A stretch of DNA of 64,000 nucleotides from Eopsaltria australis. Taxonomy: Eukaryota; Chordata; Aves; Passeriformes; Petroicidae. The position numbers and the translations under genes were made by a program. The DNA lies in contig JAVTVJ010000791.1 of the NCBI GenBank assembly GCA_034509425.1, forward strand, positions 434,001 through 498,000, in the 5' to 3' direction. Every line of letters begins with the position of its first letter. The stretch's first letter is position 1. The notes beneath the pieces are model-generated. The model searched no databases and had not been told where the DNA came from. It saw only the letters and a program-made list of their open reading frames with translations. This document shows, piece by piece, positions 52,557 to 64,000 of this stretch.

Positions 52557-55500
52557 GCTGACCATTCATCAGAAATCAATAACATGGCTGGTCCTGTGGA
52601 TGCCAAGGAAGAGCTCTTTGATGAATGTGAGAGTATTTGGAAGCAGATGGAAGAGGTATACAAATATAAATGATAGACGACATTTATTATAAACCTTTTT
52701 CAGAATTATTTTATTCACCATATGCTTGCCTCACCCCCTCCAAAGAAACCACTTCAATAAAACCAAACCAAAAAACCCAATAAAACCCAAATAAAAAACC
52801 AAAAAATCACAAACAAACAAAAAAAAAAAAAGGAAAGAAGATCTTCAGAAAGGTCAAAGGTAGAAGTGCTGGCAGGGGTGAAGAATGCCTTGTAGTGTCA
52901 TTGTGCTAAATGTTATGATTTAGTTAGTGAGGGAGTATATGTTAAAATTATGGAAAATTAAACAGTTTACTTGTGTTGCAGAAGTACCAGCATACAGAGA
53001 TCCTTCTCTCATTAGCCTCACAAGAGATGGGATTCCATTTCACAGGTACTTTGGATCTTAGAGGAGAGAGAGAATAGGAGGAGAGAGAGGCAGAGAACAG
53101 TGATGTTTCCCTATGCTTATGCAAACTGACAGTTGCATTGTCATGGTTAAAATTTCTCTCTTAATACATGATGCTAACAAGTAATGCTTTAGGGCTGGTT
53201 ATTTTATTTATAGGATTCCCAGAAAAGATAAACTTCTATCAGTTCTTAGGGAATACTGTTCTTTTAAGAGTCTGCTGAATCTGATGAGAAGTCATGTTCC
53301 TAATTATATTCTCAGAGTCTTAATGGCTTCACTCAATTTTTTGTGGTACTTAGGTGCTATTTGCTTGAGCTTTGAGTTGTAGGTTCAAAACATTAAAATA
53401 TCAGAAACTGAAGTAAAAGTATTTCCAAACTTGAAGTAGAACAAAGTACAGACAACTCACAGTGCAGTAATTTTACACAGTTTGATTTAAAAAGACTAAT
53501 GGGATTTTATTTCTTGTTGAGTATTCAGGTAAGTTCGTAAGTAACAAGTGGCAGGGACTTCTGTGTCTCAGTTTCTGAACTTTCATTTGGCACCACTTTG
53601 GAAGACGTGAACTTTCTTTGAATATTCAGATTAGAAGGGAAATCTGAATGTTTACTATTTTTAATTTAATTGAAAATATTTGATATATTGTATCTTATTC
53701 CCTGCATGCCCAAAACATAGAAGAAGTGATGTATTGTTTTTGGAAGTTGATGAAAACAGTAGGATTTTGATTACTTTGATTTTGCATCCTGGATGCACTC
53801 ATGTTTCAGCAGGAGGTTAAAACAAATAGTCATTTAAATAGCTCCTAGGTTATATGGTTACAGGTAATGTTCCAATGATTGTGTGTCATCGTGAGCAGTT
53901 TTTGTGGGAGAAATCCTATAAAGTGTTCTGGTATCCAAATGTTAACAGCAAGGTTTCCAAAGTACTGGTTAATAGTTCTGCTGCTTAGTAGGATACATCC
54001 TGCCTTGTTATGGGGCAGGTTAAATTGGTTAGAAAAAAAGGGATTTTAGCAGGTGTCTCCTGTTTATGCGTTGGATATTTGTGGTGGCCTGAATTTCAGA
54101 CTGCTTATACACCCCATTGCAGTCATGAGAGCTGATGTAGTATACTCCCAAAAATCAGACCACTTCTGAGCTGTACAGTATACTGCCCTAAATGACTTAA
54201 AACTAAAATTGTATATTATAATGTGATTGCTCTGTTTGGAGAACCAGAAGAGTAGCAGAAAGTATGGTAATTTCTCAGCAGCTTCCCTGTTCAATGCCGT
54301 TCCCCATATGAACTTTTCCCTCTTAACTTGCCTTTTTACTCAAAGGATACAGCTTTAGCTGCTCCTTTTCTCCTTCAGAGTTAATTAAGTTCTACTTAAC
54401 TGTAATGTTTCAAAATATTTCTAAATTTGCTCCTCTGGGTTAGGCTATAACGGATGTGGTAGGATCCAAGTTAAAATTCTTTTTCTCCTATATTAAAAAA
54501 ATTATGTTTAAATTTCTAAGAATTGTGTTTTGTTCTTACAAAAGAGAAGATTAAACAAACTTTCTTTGTGTTTTATTTTTCTTTCCTACCAAGTGTCACA
54601 GCAAGCTAACGCTTCTAGGACCAGAGACACTGCCATCATCAGATGCCAAGGTAAGACAGTGGGTTTTTAAAAATACTTCATTTTCTGTTAAGACTGTAGA
54701 ATCACATAATGGCCTGAGTTAGAAAGGACCTTAAAAATCAGCTAGTTCTAACCCCTCTGGCATAGTCAGGGATACCTTCCACTAGATCAGGTTGCTCAAA
54801 GCCCCATCCAGCCTGGCCTGGAACCCTTCTAGGGGTGGGGCATCTGCAGTTTCTCTGGACAACCTGTTCCAGTGTCTCTGGGCTTACGCAATAAAGAATT
54901 TCTTCCTAATATCTAATCTCAACCTGCCCTCTTTCATCTTAAGGCCATTTCCCCTTGTCCTATCACTACATGCACTTGTAAACAGTCCCTCTCCTTTTAG
55001 GCCCTGTTCAGGTACTGGAAGGTCATATAAGGTCTCCCTGGAGCCTGGAGCATCATTAGCTCTTCCTTTATGCACCAATGCTGTAATCCTGTTACAGGAG
55101 GCCATCAAATTTGTCAGGCATGAATTGCCCTTAAAGTCATGTTGCTGAACACCAGTTGCCTCTTAATTTTCTATATGCCTTAGTGAAATTTTGAGCAGGA
55201 TCTGCTCCATGGTCTTGCACATGAGGCACAGAGGTGAGACTGTCCAATCTGTAGTTTCCAGATCTTTCTTTTTCTCTTCTTAATAATACAGGTTGTGTGT
55301 CTTCTTTTCCAGTCAGGGATCTTCACCAGACTGCCATGACTTTTCAAATATAATGGATAATGTCTTTGCCACTTCACCTGCCAGTTCCCTCAGGTGCATC
55401 TGTGGTGGGTTTGATCCTATCTGGCCACCAGGTGCCCACCTTAGCTGTTCATTACTCCTCTCCTCATCTGGACAGGGGAGAGGAAATGTAACTGAAGCCC

Positions 55501-58500
55501 CATGGATTGAGTTAAAGACAGATTTTCTCTTAGTAACTTTGAAAAATGCAAATGATAAATGACTAACATAGGCAGCAAAATGGGAGGAGAGGGGGTGTAA
55601 CTTCAATACTTATTTGGATTATTTCCTAATCAGTGCATATGTAATGTCATTGTTTTGCTGTCCCTCACAGCATCCTTCTGGGCATCTGTCCAGCTGTGGG
55701 ATGAGCAGGTTCACAGTGTGCTGGGTGAAGACCTGGCTGAAGGGTAGAGCTCGGAGGGGTGCAGTGACTAGGGCTGCATCTGGCTGGTGACAGCCACCAG
55801 TGCTGTTCCTCAGGATACAGCTCTAGGGCCAGTTCTGTTCATGTGTTTATCAGTGGTCTGGATGAAGGATTGGAATGCACCATGAGCAAGCTGGCCGATG
55901 ACTCCAAACTGGACAGTGCTGTTGAAACTCTGGAGGGACAAGAGGCCTGGCAGAGGGATCTGGCTAGCTCAGAGCATTGGGCAGTCATCAATAGGGTGAC
56001 ATTTAATAACAAAAAAGCAGGAAGGGAGTGGCTGTTGGGCAGCCCTCCAGGAAGGGATCTGAGGGTGCTGGTTGAGAGCAGCTCAGGGTGAGCCCACAGT
56101 GTGCCCTGGGAGCCTGGAGAGCAAACAGCCTCCCGGGAGCCTTGAGCACAGCAGTGCCAGTGACCAGAGAGGGGATTATCCTGCTGTGTTCAGTGCTGTG
56201 CAGCCTCACCTGGGGTGCTCAGTGCAGTTCTGTGTCCCACGACATAAGGAGGTTATGAAGGTCCTTGAGCGCATCCAGAGAAGGGCAGCAAAGCTGGTGA
56301 GAGGGCTGGAAGGCATGTCCTGTGAGGAACTGCTGAGGGCTTCTCTGCATTGTAGAGAAGGAGCTGAGGGGTGACCTGATTCCTCTCTGCAGCTTCCTCA
56401 GGGAAGTGGAGAGGGAGATGCTGATATCTTCTCCCTGATACCCAGTGATATTATGTGTGGGAATGGTTCAAAGATATGCGAGGGGAGGTTCAGAGATGAC
56501 ATTAGAAAGCATTTCTTTACCTATATGAACCTTCCTCTGAAGGACCTTCACAACTCTGCCAACTCTGACTCCTTCTCATTTCCCCCTTTTGAAAAAATAA
56601 GAGAAACATTTCTTGATCCCTGCAAGTCACTGTAAAATATTTTGAAGGAGCTAGTGTTCTATTATAATAGATGCCCTTTTGTCTTCTGCTGTATCAACTT
56701 AAAAACTCAATTTCTATCCTGTTCTACTTCATTTTATGCCAATGCAACTCAACACACTTCAAGATATGCTTTTCTTGTTACACAGCTTCCCTTGTTAATG
56801 CTGCGATGGAAAGCTTTAACAGTAGATGGTCGTCAGTGGCAAGCAAGACATCCTGAAAGTAAGTGACTGTTTCCTTGTAAAGAATGCTTATATAAACTTA
56901 CACAAAGTTTCTTTTGTCTAGGCTGTGAGTATATTGAATGTCTGCTGATTATATTTTCATTCTATAACTACTTAAAAATTAAAATAAATTTAATGCTACT
57001 AAAAAAGGTAGCCTGTATGTTTCATTTCTTCGTTATTTTTGCACTTGAGTTCTAAGTCAACTTGAAATTAAAAGTGAATTTCAGTCTAAACTAATCTAAT
57101 GATTCTGGCCAATAAATGCATGATTCATACCACCATTCATCAGTCAGTTAAATGGAAAAAAAACTATTAGCAGATCTCCTAACCAAATCAGAAAAGTTCA
57201 TTATGCTGTTCCCTTCTTTCATATTGTTATCTTTCATTTGTATTTCCTTTTTAGAACAGAACTGCTTTGGTAAATAATATTGTCTTCATTTTGTCTTTTA
57301 AGAAGCTGATACATTAACCATACATCCTCTGATTATTTTTTATTAATATTTTATAAAGGTGTGTTATATTATGATGCGCTAGTTGAAACTTGGAAGTGTA
57401 CCTTTAGTGCTAAACCCTTTACACTGTAGTAAAATAACTATTTCGAATTAACAGGAACTGGAAATTTCATATCAAGATAAAGTGGTAAGAGACACTAGAA
57501 TTCTTAAATAACACAGGAATCCAGAACACTTACTGATCCTGAGAAGCACAAACCACTGAGACTAGTGGTAGTTCTTGTATTTGTTAGGCATTATCAGTCA
57601 AAAGGTAAAAATTCCTCAGTTTTTCAAAATTCTCTTTGTACATAAGCATCACTCCTGACAGATTTCACTCTCTTGCAAGGCTGATGTGGCCAGACATTGG
57701 AAATAAAAACATTCAGGATCTAAGTGTGTGTAATGTAATCTTTGTTTTCAGATCTCCCATATGGAGATTCCTAAAACAGTTCACTCTACACTATCATTAG
57801 TATTCTGGTAGTACTCATGGTTATGTCTCCTGTCAAGGACCTGTTAGCTCCTGTCAATCCAGTAAAACTTCTAGTTAATCTTTAAATTAATATATTGACT
57901 CATTTGAATATTTTTATGCCAGTAAAGGCTTGGTTTTGTAGTATTTGCAAAATTATAGGAATGTGTTTTAGACTGCACATGGTGATTTCCATTGTTTTGT
58001 CATTTAGCCAAATGGAAATGCCTTTTCAGATCAACATTAGAGGAAGTTCTCCAGCTTCTTTCAAAGTCTATGTGCTTTCTGCATCTCATCACCAAAAGAA
58101 GAAGCTGGGATAAAATATTTTTCTTATAAAGAGATACTGTTGCTCTATTAGAATAAATTTATAGTTCAGTGTAGTAAGCCTCACTCCAAGAACTGTTAGC
58201 CTCCAGTGCTTCTGTGGTATGTAGACCAAAGGCATGTCATTGAATGAATTTGGAACATACTTGTTCCTGGCTGCTGTTCATGAATAAGCTGCTGGCTTAA
58301 AGCAAATTAATTGAAAGAACTTAGTTTTTATCTGGGTAAAATACCTGAGGCTGTTAGGTTTCCGTACTGAAATATGTATATTGCACTTCAAGCTATTGGC
58401 TTAAAAATATCCTTGGCCTATTCTTTTGGCTTGCTGACTTGCTTTGTTCAACCATTCTTACTTCTTCCCAGGTGTTATTAGAAATCTTAATTTTGTAATA

Positions 58501-61498
58501 CAGAAATTACCTATTTATAATTAATACTTTGCAGCCAAATCTCTGTCTTTTTTGGCTGCCTTTCCAGTGGAAGAAAAAAACCTGCTTCTAAGAATTTGAA
58601 TAGAGTTATGGTGCTTGTATGAAAATGAGGAGTCCACTTTTGCTTACTTCTATGTCTTGGCTTCTTTGTGCCTACTACTTGTTTTGAAGGAGGAATTACT
58701 TAATTGAAAACATTGTCTGATTTTATCTAAACAGCAGAAATACTGATTTAATACAATGTACTGATAGAGCATGAATGTCAGACTGTCTTGTTACTTTGGT
58801 TTCTGCTTTTAGTAGTGGCCAGTTCATTTCCTGTAAATGAGGACCTGTCAGCATTTCAATCTTAAACCTTTTTTTCAGAGGTTGTAGCTTGGCAGTTCTA
58901 CATTTTTTGAGCACAATATTGGCAAACAGACTTGAATTCACGATGCAAATTTTATTTTTGCAAAGCTTTTACTTTTGTATCTTTTTCTCAGTTTCTGGTA
59001 TTATTTATGTAGCTCTAGATCTGCTAAATCAGCTGAATTAAAACTTTTTAAAAAGCATTTGGCCCGTAAAAGTAAAATTTAACTTTTACCTTTGCAAAAT
59101 CAGGAAGTGAAAGCAACTATATTTTAAACCATTTCAAACAGTTGTAGTCTCCACAAAATTTCTGTTTTTCTTTGCAAAATAGCAGTATTCTGCCAAATAC
59201 CTTTTTGTTTTATTTTAATATGAGTTTCTGTATAAACATGTGCGTAGTAGTTGCTTTTCCATTCCTAGCATCTGGTAGTATTTTTCTTAGTAATTGTACT
59301 TTGTATCACTAGGCAATTCTGTCTGACATTTGATTTTTTGCAAGTGTTAGTGATTCTACAACTGAAAAAGATTTAACCGATAGTGGATTGAGCAGCCAGT
59401 GAATTTACAGCAGCAGCTGGCGTAAGTGGGTTGTCCCAGTGTTTTAGATCTTCATTGTTCCTTCACTAAGTTTTGGTTAGTGATTTCTTTCCCAGGAAGA
59501 CAGGGCCTTCTATTCGGATACTCATACAGTATGAACATTGAATAGGAAGCATGAACTCAGGATTAGGTATCTAGAAATTAAGAAGTGTTTTAAGGCAATT
59601 GTAGAAATTTATATTATTTAGTAAGGGAGGGCTTATAAAGATCACGTCAGCAGGAAGTGGCAGGAGGAAGAATTGTGTGGGTTTTTTCAAATATGCCAGT
59701 GAATGTGAATAAAAGTGCACCAATGAATTTTATCACGTGTAGGTAGGATATTCATGTGAATAAAGAAATCTTAGTCTCATAAAGCACAGACCACTATCTT
59801 CCTCAGCTCTTAAGCCTAATTGGAAGCACAGTACTCAAATTTCGTGTCAGGATTTAGAAACAGTAATTCTCTAAGTAAAAGGAGTTTTATTGAAGCATTT
59901 AATGTAATGCATTTTTAACTCAGTAGTTTTTCTGATTTTCATTTCTGAACAAACAGTGCTTTTAAAACTACTAATCTAAAGCTTCTTAAAATTTGTTGAT
60001 GTAAGTTCTATAACATTACCAAAGAAAGAACTTTTCTGAATTTATTAAATCAACTGTGTGTATTTAGGAGATGTTTAATGCTGTCATGAGAGGGTTAAGG
60101 GTTTGCTTTTTGTTAAAGGAAGCATTTTATTTAAATAATTATTTGTAAGACTAGTGATTTTTGAGCCCAAACTTGCACAAAAAATCTGTTTTATAAAGAT
60201 TTAAACCTGTTAGAATAGCTTACATTTCTCCTCTTAATGTATTGAAATAGTTCAAAAAAGTCATATTTTTATGCAGAAGCTGCAAATTGACATGGATATG
60301 AGAACTGACTGGAGTCTGTTATATGTTCTTATATACAATAATTCAATTTTTATTCTGAAAATACATGAGTCATAAATCACTGCATTTTGTAGAAGTATTC
60401 TGGGGTAACATTTCTACATTCTTGAATTGTAATTTGCTTTTGCTTAGATATTGCTGTTGCTCAGGGCTAGACTTAGGATATTAGCCTTGCTGGGCCATTC
60501 ATCTCCCTACATATAGCTGTTTCTGTAGATAGTAAAGATGGTGACATGCTTCTGAAGTTACTAAAACTAGGTTTTATAGTCCTGCATTTGGAAAGCTTGT
60601 GATGCCTGAAGGATTTTTCTGCCTTTCTCCTGAATACTTCTTACACTGTTCCCTATATTCACAAGTATTAGCATGCATACTTGTGATGCTTTAGGTGATA
60701 GTTTAGCCTGGTTTCATGGTGTTTAGCAGGCCGGTAGACTAAACACCCCTAAAACCACGTAGAGTTAGAAGACCAAACACCCTGTTTTCATGGGCCCTCA
60801 AGGTCTCCTAGTAGGACAGATTTTGTAAACTAGAAGTTAGCCCACCCAAGCCCCTTATTGGGCCCTCCTGGTAGATATGCTAATGTGTAGAGTCTTTAAT
60901 TGTATACTCGACTGGGGGGACGGGGCTTTTGCGACGCGTTCTACCTGGATGGCAGAAGCCATCAAATGGGATCCTATTAAAATACCGAGGTAAACGACCC
61001 CCAATCCTCTAACCATGTCTGAGCCTTTATTTCCTAAGACCAGAAAAAGGCATCACTTGTAACAAGGAATTGGAAGACTGGAAGAATTTGATTGCCCAGA
61101 TTGGTAATGTTGATTGAATGTGTCCTGAAAAAATCAGGCTTAGCTGTCTTGAAGTATATAGAAATGTGGTGTTCATTCATTATGTACCTACACCAATGTA
61201 CTTGAAGCTAGTTCACATATGAAAAATGACACACAAGCATTAACACTGCACTTCTTTCAGTCTAATTTAACTTGCTGAATAGTGATAGTAGGTTAGCACA
61301 GCAGGACACCACAACATGTAGTTAAACTGCTGCTGAGAGCCAAACTGTTTTTCAGAAGGTACGCAAATTTCTCTATAGCCAGGCTGCTTTTCAGTATCAA
61401 TAAACCTTTATCATCCAATGCAAAAAATAACCAATTAATTTTATTTTTCAGCAATTTCTACCAATCCAGATGTACTATTAAAATTAGGAAAAGAAGAG
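52557..61498 (+). CDS. CENPK: CENPK, centromere protein K (5' part, continues past base 64000)
   Basis: Constitutive centromere-associated network subunit (CENP-H/I/K/M group) needed for kinetochore assembly. Four exons in continuous phase: 52557-52655, 54594-54650, 56786-56858, 61452-61498, encoding about 92 residues. Recognised by alignment from memory with human CENPK (269 residues): EELFDECESIWKQMEE (human EELIRECEEMWKDMEE), CHSKLTLLGPETL, LPLLMLRWKALT with QWQARHPE, and LLKLGKEE (human ITLGKEE). The protein is mostly coiled coil. Start uncertain: the ATG at 52584 is in the first recognised exon, but the frame stays open upstream to the splice acceptor, so an earlier exon near 49 kb could supply the start. 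Remaining exons lie to the right. Divergence is high, as usual for CCAN proteins. Shares a promoter with PPWD1. Confidence 0.85.
52735..52835 (+). repeat. A-rich low-complexity tract
   Basis: AACCAAACCAAAAAACCC-type sequence ending in a run of about 12 A. Possibly the worn tail of a retroposon, though no body is recognisable upstream. Confidence 0.6.
54697..55450 (-). repeat. CR1 LINE with internal deletion, antisense
   Basis: Starts at its 3' end (AGAATCACATAATGGCCTGA, GGTTGCTCAAAGCCCCATCC, CAACCTGTTCCAGTGTCTCT). After about 55090 it switches to reversed interior ORF2 sequence (AGGATCTGCTCCATGGTCTT; GGTTTGATCCTATCTGG), so the middle is missing. In CENPK between exons 54594-54650 and 56786-56858. 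Confidence 0.85.
55670..56525 (+). repeat. CR1 LINE fragment lacking its 3' end, sense
   Basis: RT C-terminal remnants: GTGTTTATCAGTGGTCTGGA, SKLADDSKLDSAVETLEG-like peptide about 55879-55932, and CTCAGTGCAGTTCTGTGTCC. It ends at AGAAAGCATTTCTTTAC and so lacks the usual 3' terminus, which is atypical since CR1 truncation is normally 5'. It forms an inverted pair with the CR1 at 54697. Confidence 0.85.
56859..60683 (+). other. CENPK intron before the 61452 exon, unique part
   Basis: 3.8 kb of AT-rich intron with no recognised transposon or conserved coding segment. Scattered short frames only. Confidence 0.5.
60684..61055 (+). mobile_element. Solo LTR, 372 bp, TSD CTTG
   Basis: Begins TGATGCTTTAGG and ends AAAAAGGCATCA, with 6-bp perfect inverted termini (TGATGC/GCATCA). 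CTTG directly flanks both ends (60680-60683, 61056-61059). Inside are a CpG-containing GC-rich block (GGACGGGGCTTTTGCGACGC) and an ATTAAA (about 60977) some 75 bases before the end, fitting U3-R-U5 in plus orientation. No coding remnant. A 4-bp duplication suggests a class I (gamma-like) endogenous retrovirus. In the CENPK intron, same strand as the gene. Confidence 0.8.
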
Positions 61499-61864
61499 GT
61501 AAGTCTTTTTGTTTGTAAGAGATAGTAAAATTTTGTTGGGAAAAAAAGAAAATATATACAATTCCTATGACTGTTCCTAGGGTGGACTACTGCTAAAATA
61601 CTGTGTATTTTCCTTCAGCCATTTTTGTTGTTCTACTGCTTTTTCCCCCCTATACTATAACCAGTAAAATTTCCTAGTTGTAACGAGTGAGGTTTTAAAC
61701 TGAATTATCACACAAGTCAGTGAGTAATGCACAATAAACAGTATTTTGCCTCTGGACACATCTAATCACAGTAGCTCAACAAACTTATCTGCATGCAATG
61801 AAAACGGTGTGATAATCAACATCCCTGCTACATTAATACTCCAAGGCCTCACTTAGGATTGGAG

Positions 61865-61960
61865 TCCCATTGTGCTGGGTGCCACCAGGAGACAGAAATC
61901 TCGTGCCAGGGAGAGTGATGACCATGCCTTGCAGAGATTTAGCCATCATCTTTAACATCA
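61865..61960 (+). repeat. Possible ancient amniote interspersed repeat
   Basis: CCCATTGTGCTGGGTGCC followed by AGGAGACAGAA resembles an old amniote repeat (CCATTGTGCTAGGTGC type) that I recall from reptile and bird genomes. Very diverged; family not assigned. Confidence 0.3.
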
Positions 61961-62152
61961 TGCAACAGGGCCCATTTCTAGGACTGAAGCCTACATACTG
62001 TACTTTTCAAGATTACTTTCATTTACCACTGCACAAGTGCTTGAGCAAGAAGATCCACTCAGAATTGTGTTTCAAGGTGACTCATGGATGAATTTTAATT
62101 GCTAAGTGGAATTTGTCACAGAATGTCTGGAGTTAGAAGAAACCTCTGGAGA

Positions 62153-62475
62153 TAGAATCATAGAATAGTTTAGGTTGGAAACGACCTCTAAGATCATCAA
62201 ACCCAACCATCCAAATCCACCACTAAACCCTGCCTGTAAGTACCTCACAGGATTGTGTTGAGGAGGTTTTTGAATATCTTCAAAGGACACTCCACAGTCT
62301 CTCTGGGCAGCCTGTTCCAGTGCTCAGTCACCCTCCAGTAAAGCAGTTTTTCCTAATTTTCAGATGCAACTTCCTGTATTTCAGTTTGTGCCAGTTGCCC
62401 CATGTCCTGTCACTTGGCACCACTAAAAAGAGTCTGACCCTGTCCTCTGACACCTGCCTTTAAGATATTTGTGTA
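62153..62475 (-). repeat. CR1 3' fragment, antisense
   Basis: Begins GAATCATAGAATAGTTTAGG, then TTGGAAACGACCTCTAAGAT, CTCTCTGGGCAGCCTGTTCC and TGCCCCATGTCCTGTCAC. Full CR1 3' terminus preserved. Confidence 0.92.
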
Positions 62476-63014
62476 TTTTTTTTTAAACAAGAAGTTGTAA
62501 TGTACTGCATTTCATACTTAGTAGAAAATTATGTAATATTATGTGTTACTCAGAAGAGTCAGTTATCTTAGATACTGAGTTCTGTGGCAATAACTTGGAA
62601 GTAGTTTGGACTTCCTCTATTGGAAGAAAGAAACCAAGAATGTCTTGTGGGTAACATTACACTATATTGATGGGACATAGGAACACTCCATGACTTGAGA
62701 ATATTCCTGTGTCTAATGCCTTCTAGTATCACTCAAAACAGCAAATCTGACTGCTGTTAAGAGTCACTATCAAAAAGTTGTTAGGTTACACTCTTGGATT
62801 TGTCTGTATAGCTATGGTGTGTTGGTCTGATATTTGAGGATTCCGTATTTTTTTTTCAGGTGTATATATGAAGCATATTTGCTTCTGTAGCATATTTTTT
62901 GAATTTGTATTTCTTTGAGCTAAATTCTCAAGTGCTCCTATTTTGTATGGGAGTAGAGAAAAGACATCAAAATCATAGGCTTATATTAGAATCATTATTT
63001 TGTAGAAGAACATA

Positions 63015-63295
63015 CTGCTCTGACAGGGGACCTCATCAATTTATACAAGTATCTGAAGAGAATGGAGCCAGGTTCTTCTCTGTGATGCTAAGGACAAGAG
63101 ACAATGCGATGCACAGGAACACAAGGAAGAGCTTCTTTACTATGCACTGGAACAGATTGCCCAGAGAGTTTGTGGAGTCTCCCTCACTGGAGTTTGTTAA
63201 GAACTGTCTGGACACAGCCTGTGCCATGTGCTCTTGGATGACCCCTGCCTGAGTAGGGAGGTTGGACTAGGATGATGCACTCTGATCCCTCACAA
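63015..63295 (+). repeat. CR1 3' fragment, interrupted near its end
   Basis: Sense CR1: CAGGGGACCTCATCAATTTA, AGGAAGAGCTTCTTTACTAT, GAGTAGGGAGGTTGGACTAG, CTGATCCCTCACAA. The expected terminus (CTTTACCCATTCTGTGATTC) appears only after a ~490-base insert, at about 63784-63810. Confidence 0.85.
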
Positions 63296-63783
63296 TGGTT
63301 AAGAAAACTTCCCTGTCCAGCAATCCAGGAGCCAGTGTGTCAGTCACTGAGCCCATTCTCAGCTACAGATCCCATACTCACACAGACCAGGTTCCTTACC
63401 AGCTCAGCTCCAAGTTTCCGTCTTCCCTTAGGCTCACACATCCCAATCCTTAAAATAATTTAATCATGGCATAATAACAGCTTGAGCTGGGAGCCTCTGA
63501 GGAGGAACCGAGATCAAAGGAATTTTATACCCTCAAAGCCAAAAGGCTGTTGTACCCTCACAGTGCAAACACAGGAAAGTCCAGGCATCATCAGCTCCTG
63601 CCATGTCTCAATGTCCCCTCATCTGGCAGGGCCACAGGTCCCTGGGCCCCTTGTTCTGCCAAGAGTTGGCTGTTCATGGCCTCTTTCCTGGGGCTCTTGT
63701 CAGAACTCAACCCAGAGCTGAGCCTGCAGCTCCTGCTGCAGCTGCACCCTGAGCTGCCTGCACTGAGTGTATTCCTCAACACA
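63296..63783 (-). mobile_element. LTR-like insert inside the CR1 tail
   Basis: About 490 bases placed between TCCCTCACAA and GCTTTACCCATTCTGTG of one CR1 3' end. On the minus strand it begins TGTGTTGAGGAATACAC and ends TTTTCTTAACCA, LTR-like TG...CA ends, with an ATTAAA on that strand near 63460. No clear target duplication, so exact ends are uncertain by a few bases. No coding capacity recognised. Confidence 0.5.
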
Positions 63784-64000
63784 GCTTTACCCATTCTGTG
63801 ATTCTGTAATGAAAGATCCAGTCCACTAAGAGTCTGCTGTTCCCTAGATGCAGCAATGCCTATAGCTCTGACTACAGAAGTTTTATTTCTCCGTATTTCC
63901 TGTCCCAGATATGTCCATAGCACTGAGGATCATTTAATTAATGCATGCAGTTAGTCTTTCTTTGCAGCATCTTCATTTTCTGTACATTTTATGTGGTGCA

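Noticed and set aside
63272..63801. Frames of 63-110 codons at the right end
   Set aside because: Within the LTR-like insert and CR1 tail; no recognisable protein and overlapping frames on both strands.

Overview
This is eukaryotic, almost certainly avian, genomic DNA. Coding exons are short, introns follow GT-AG, promoters lie in CpG-rich blocks, and the dispersed repeats are CR1 LINEs plus endogenous-retrovirus LTRs. A tRNA-Ile-like SINE head fused to a CR1-like tail near base 361 resembles the TguSINE1 type known from songbirds, so a passerine is the best guess. The gene order matches human 5q12.3 (CENPK-PPWD1-TRIM23-TRAPPC13/SHLD3). In birds that block is Z-linked, so chromosome Z is inferred; it is not proven by the sequence.

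Layout, left to right: (1) bases 1-9765, minus strand: the first five coding exons of TRAPPC13 (gene continues past base 1), with the intronless SHLD3 coding region nested in its 6.5-kb first intron. (2) 9766-10067: a compact CpG-rich bidirectional promoter with two ZNF143-type sites. (3) 10068-30092, plus strand: complete TRIM23 in 11 coding exons (579 codons), with a probable 3' UTR reaching about 32.97 kb. (4) about 33.3-38.2 kb: a retroelement block between two convergent genes. It holds a ~2-kb CR1 split by a 1.6-kb LTR element with a 4-bp target duplication, then a second LTR-like element. (5) 38465-48963, minus strand: complete PPWD1 in 11 coding exons (629 codons). (6) 48964 to about 49320: a second CpG-rich bidirectional promoter, followed by a 22-bp minisatellite. 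(7) 52557-61498, plus strand: four coding exons from the 5' part of CENPK (gene continues past base 64000), with introns full of CR1 fragments and a 372-bp solo LTR.

The genes form two head-to-head pairs (TRAPPC13/TRIM23 and PPWD1/CENPK), and TRIM23 and PPWD1 converge on the repeat block. Their products act in different processes: TRAPPIII trafficking and autophagy, ubiquitin ligation, spliceosome-associated prolyl isomerisation, kinetochore assembly, and REV7-shieldin control of double-strand-break repair. The clustering is therefore conserved synteny and shared promoters, not a pathway. I found no convincing undescribed gene system. The most interesting items are the promoter minisatellite of near-E2F motifs, the altered REV7-binding motif in SHLD3, a perfect hairpin abutting a triplicated 20-mer in TRIM23 intron 7, and the nested or solo LTR insertions, one of which may supply the PPWD1 poly(A) site.
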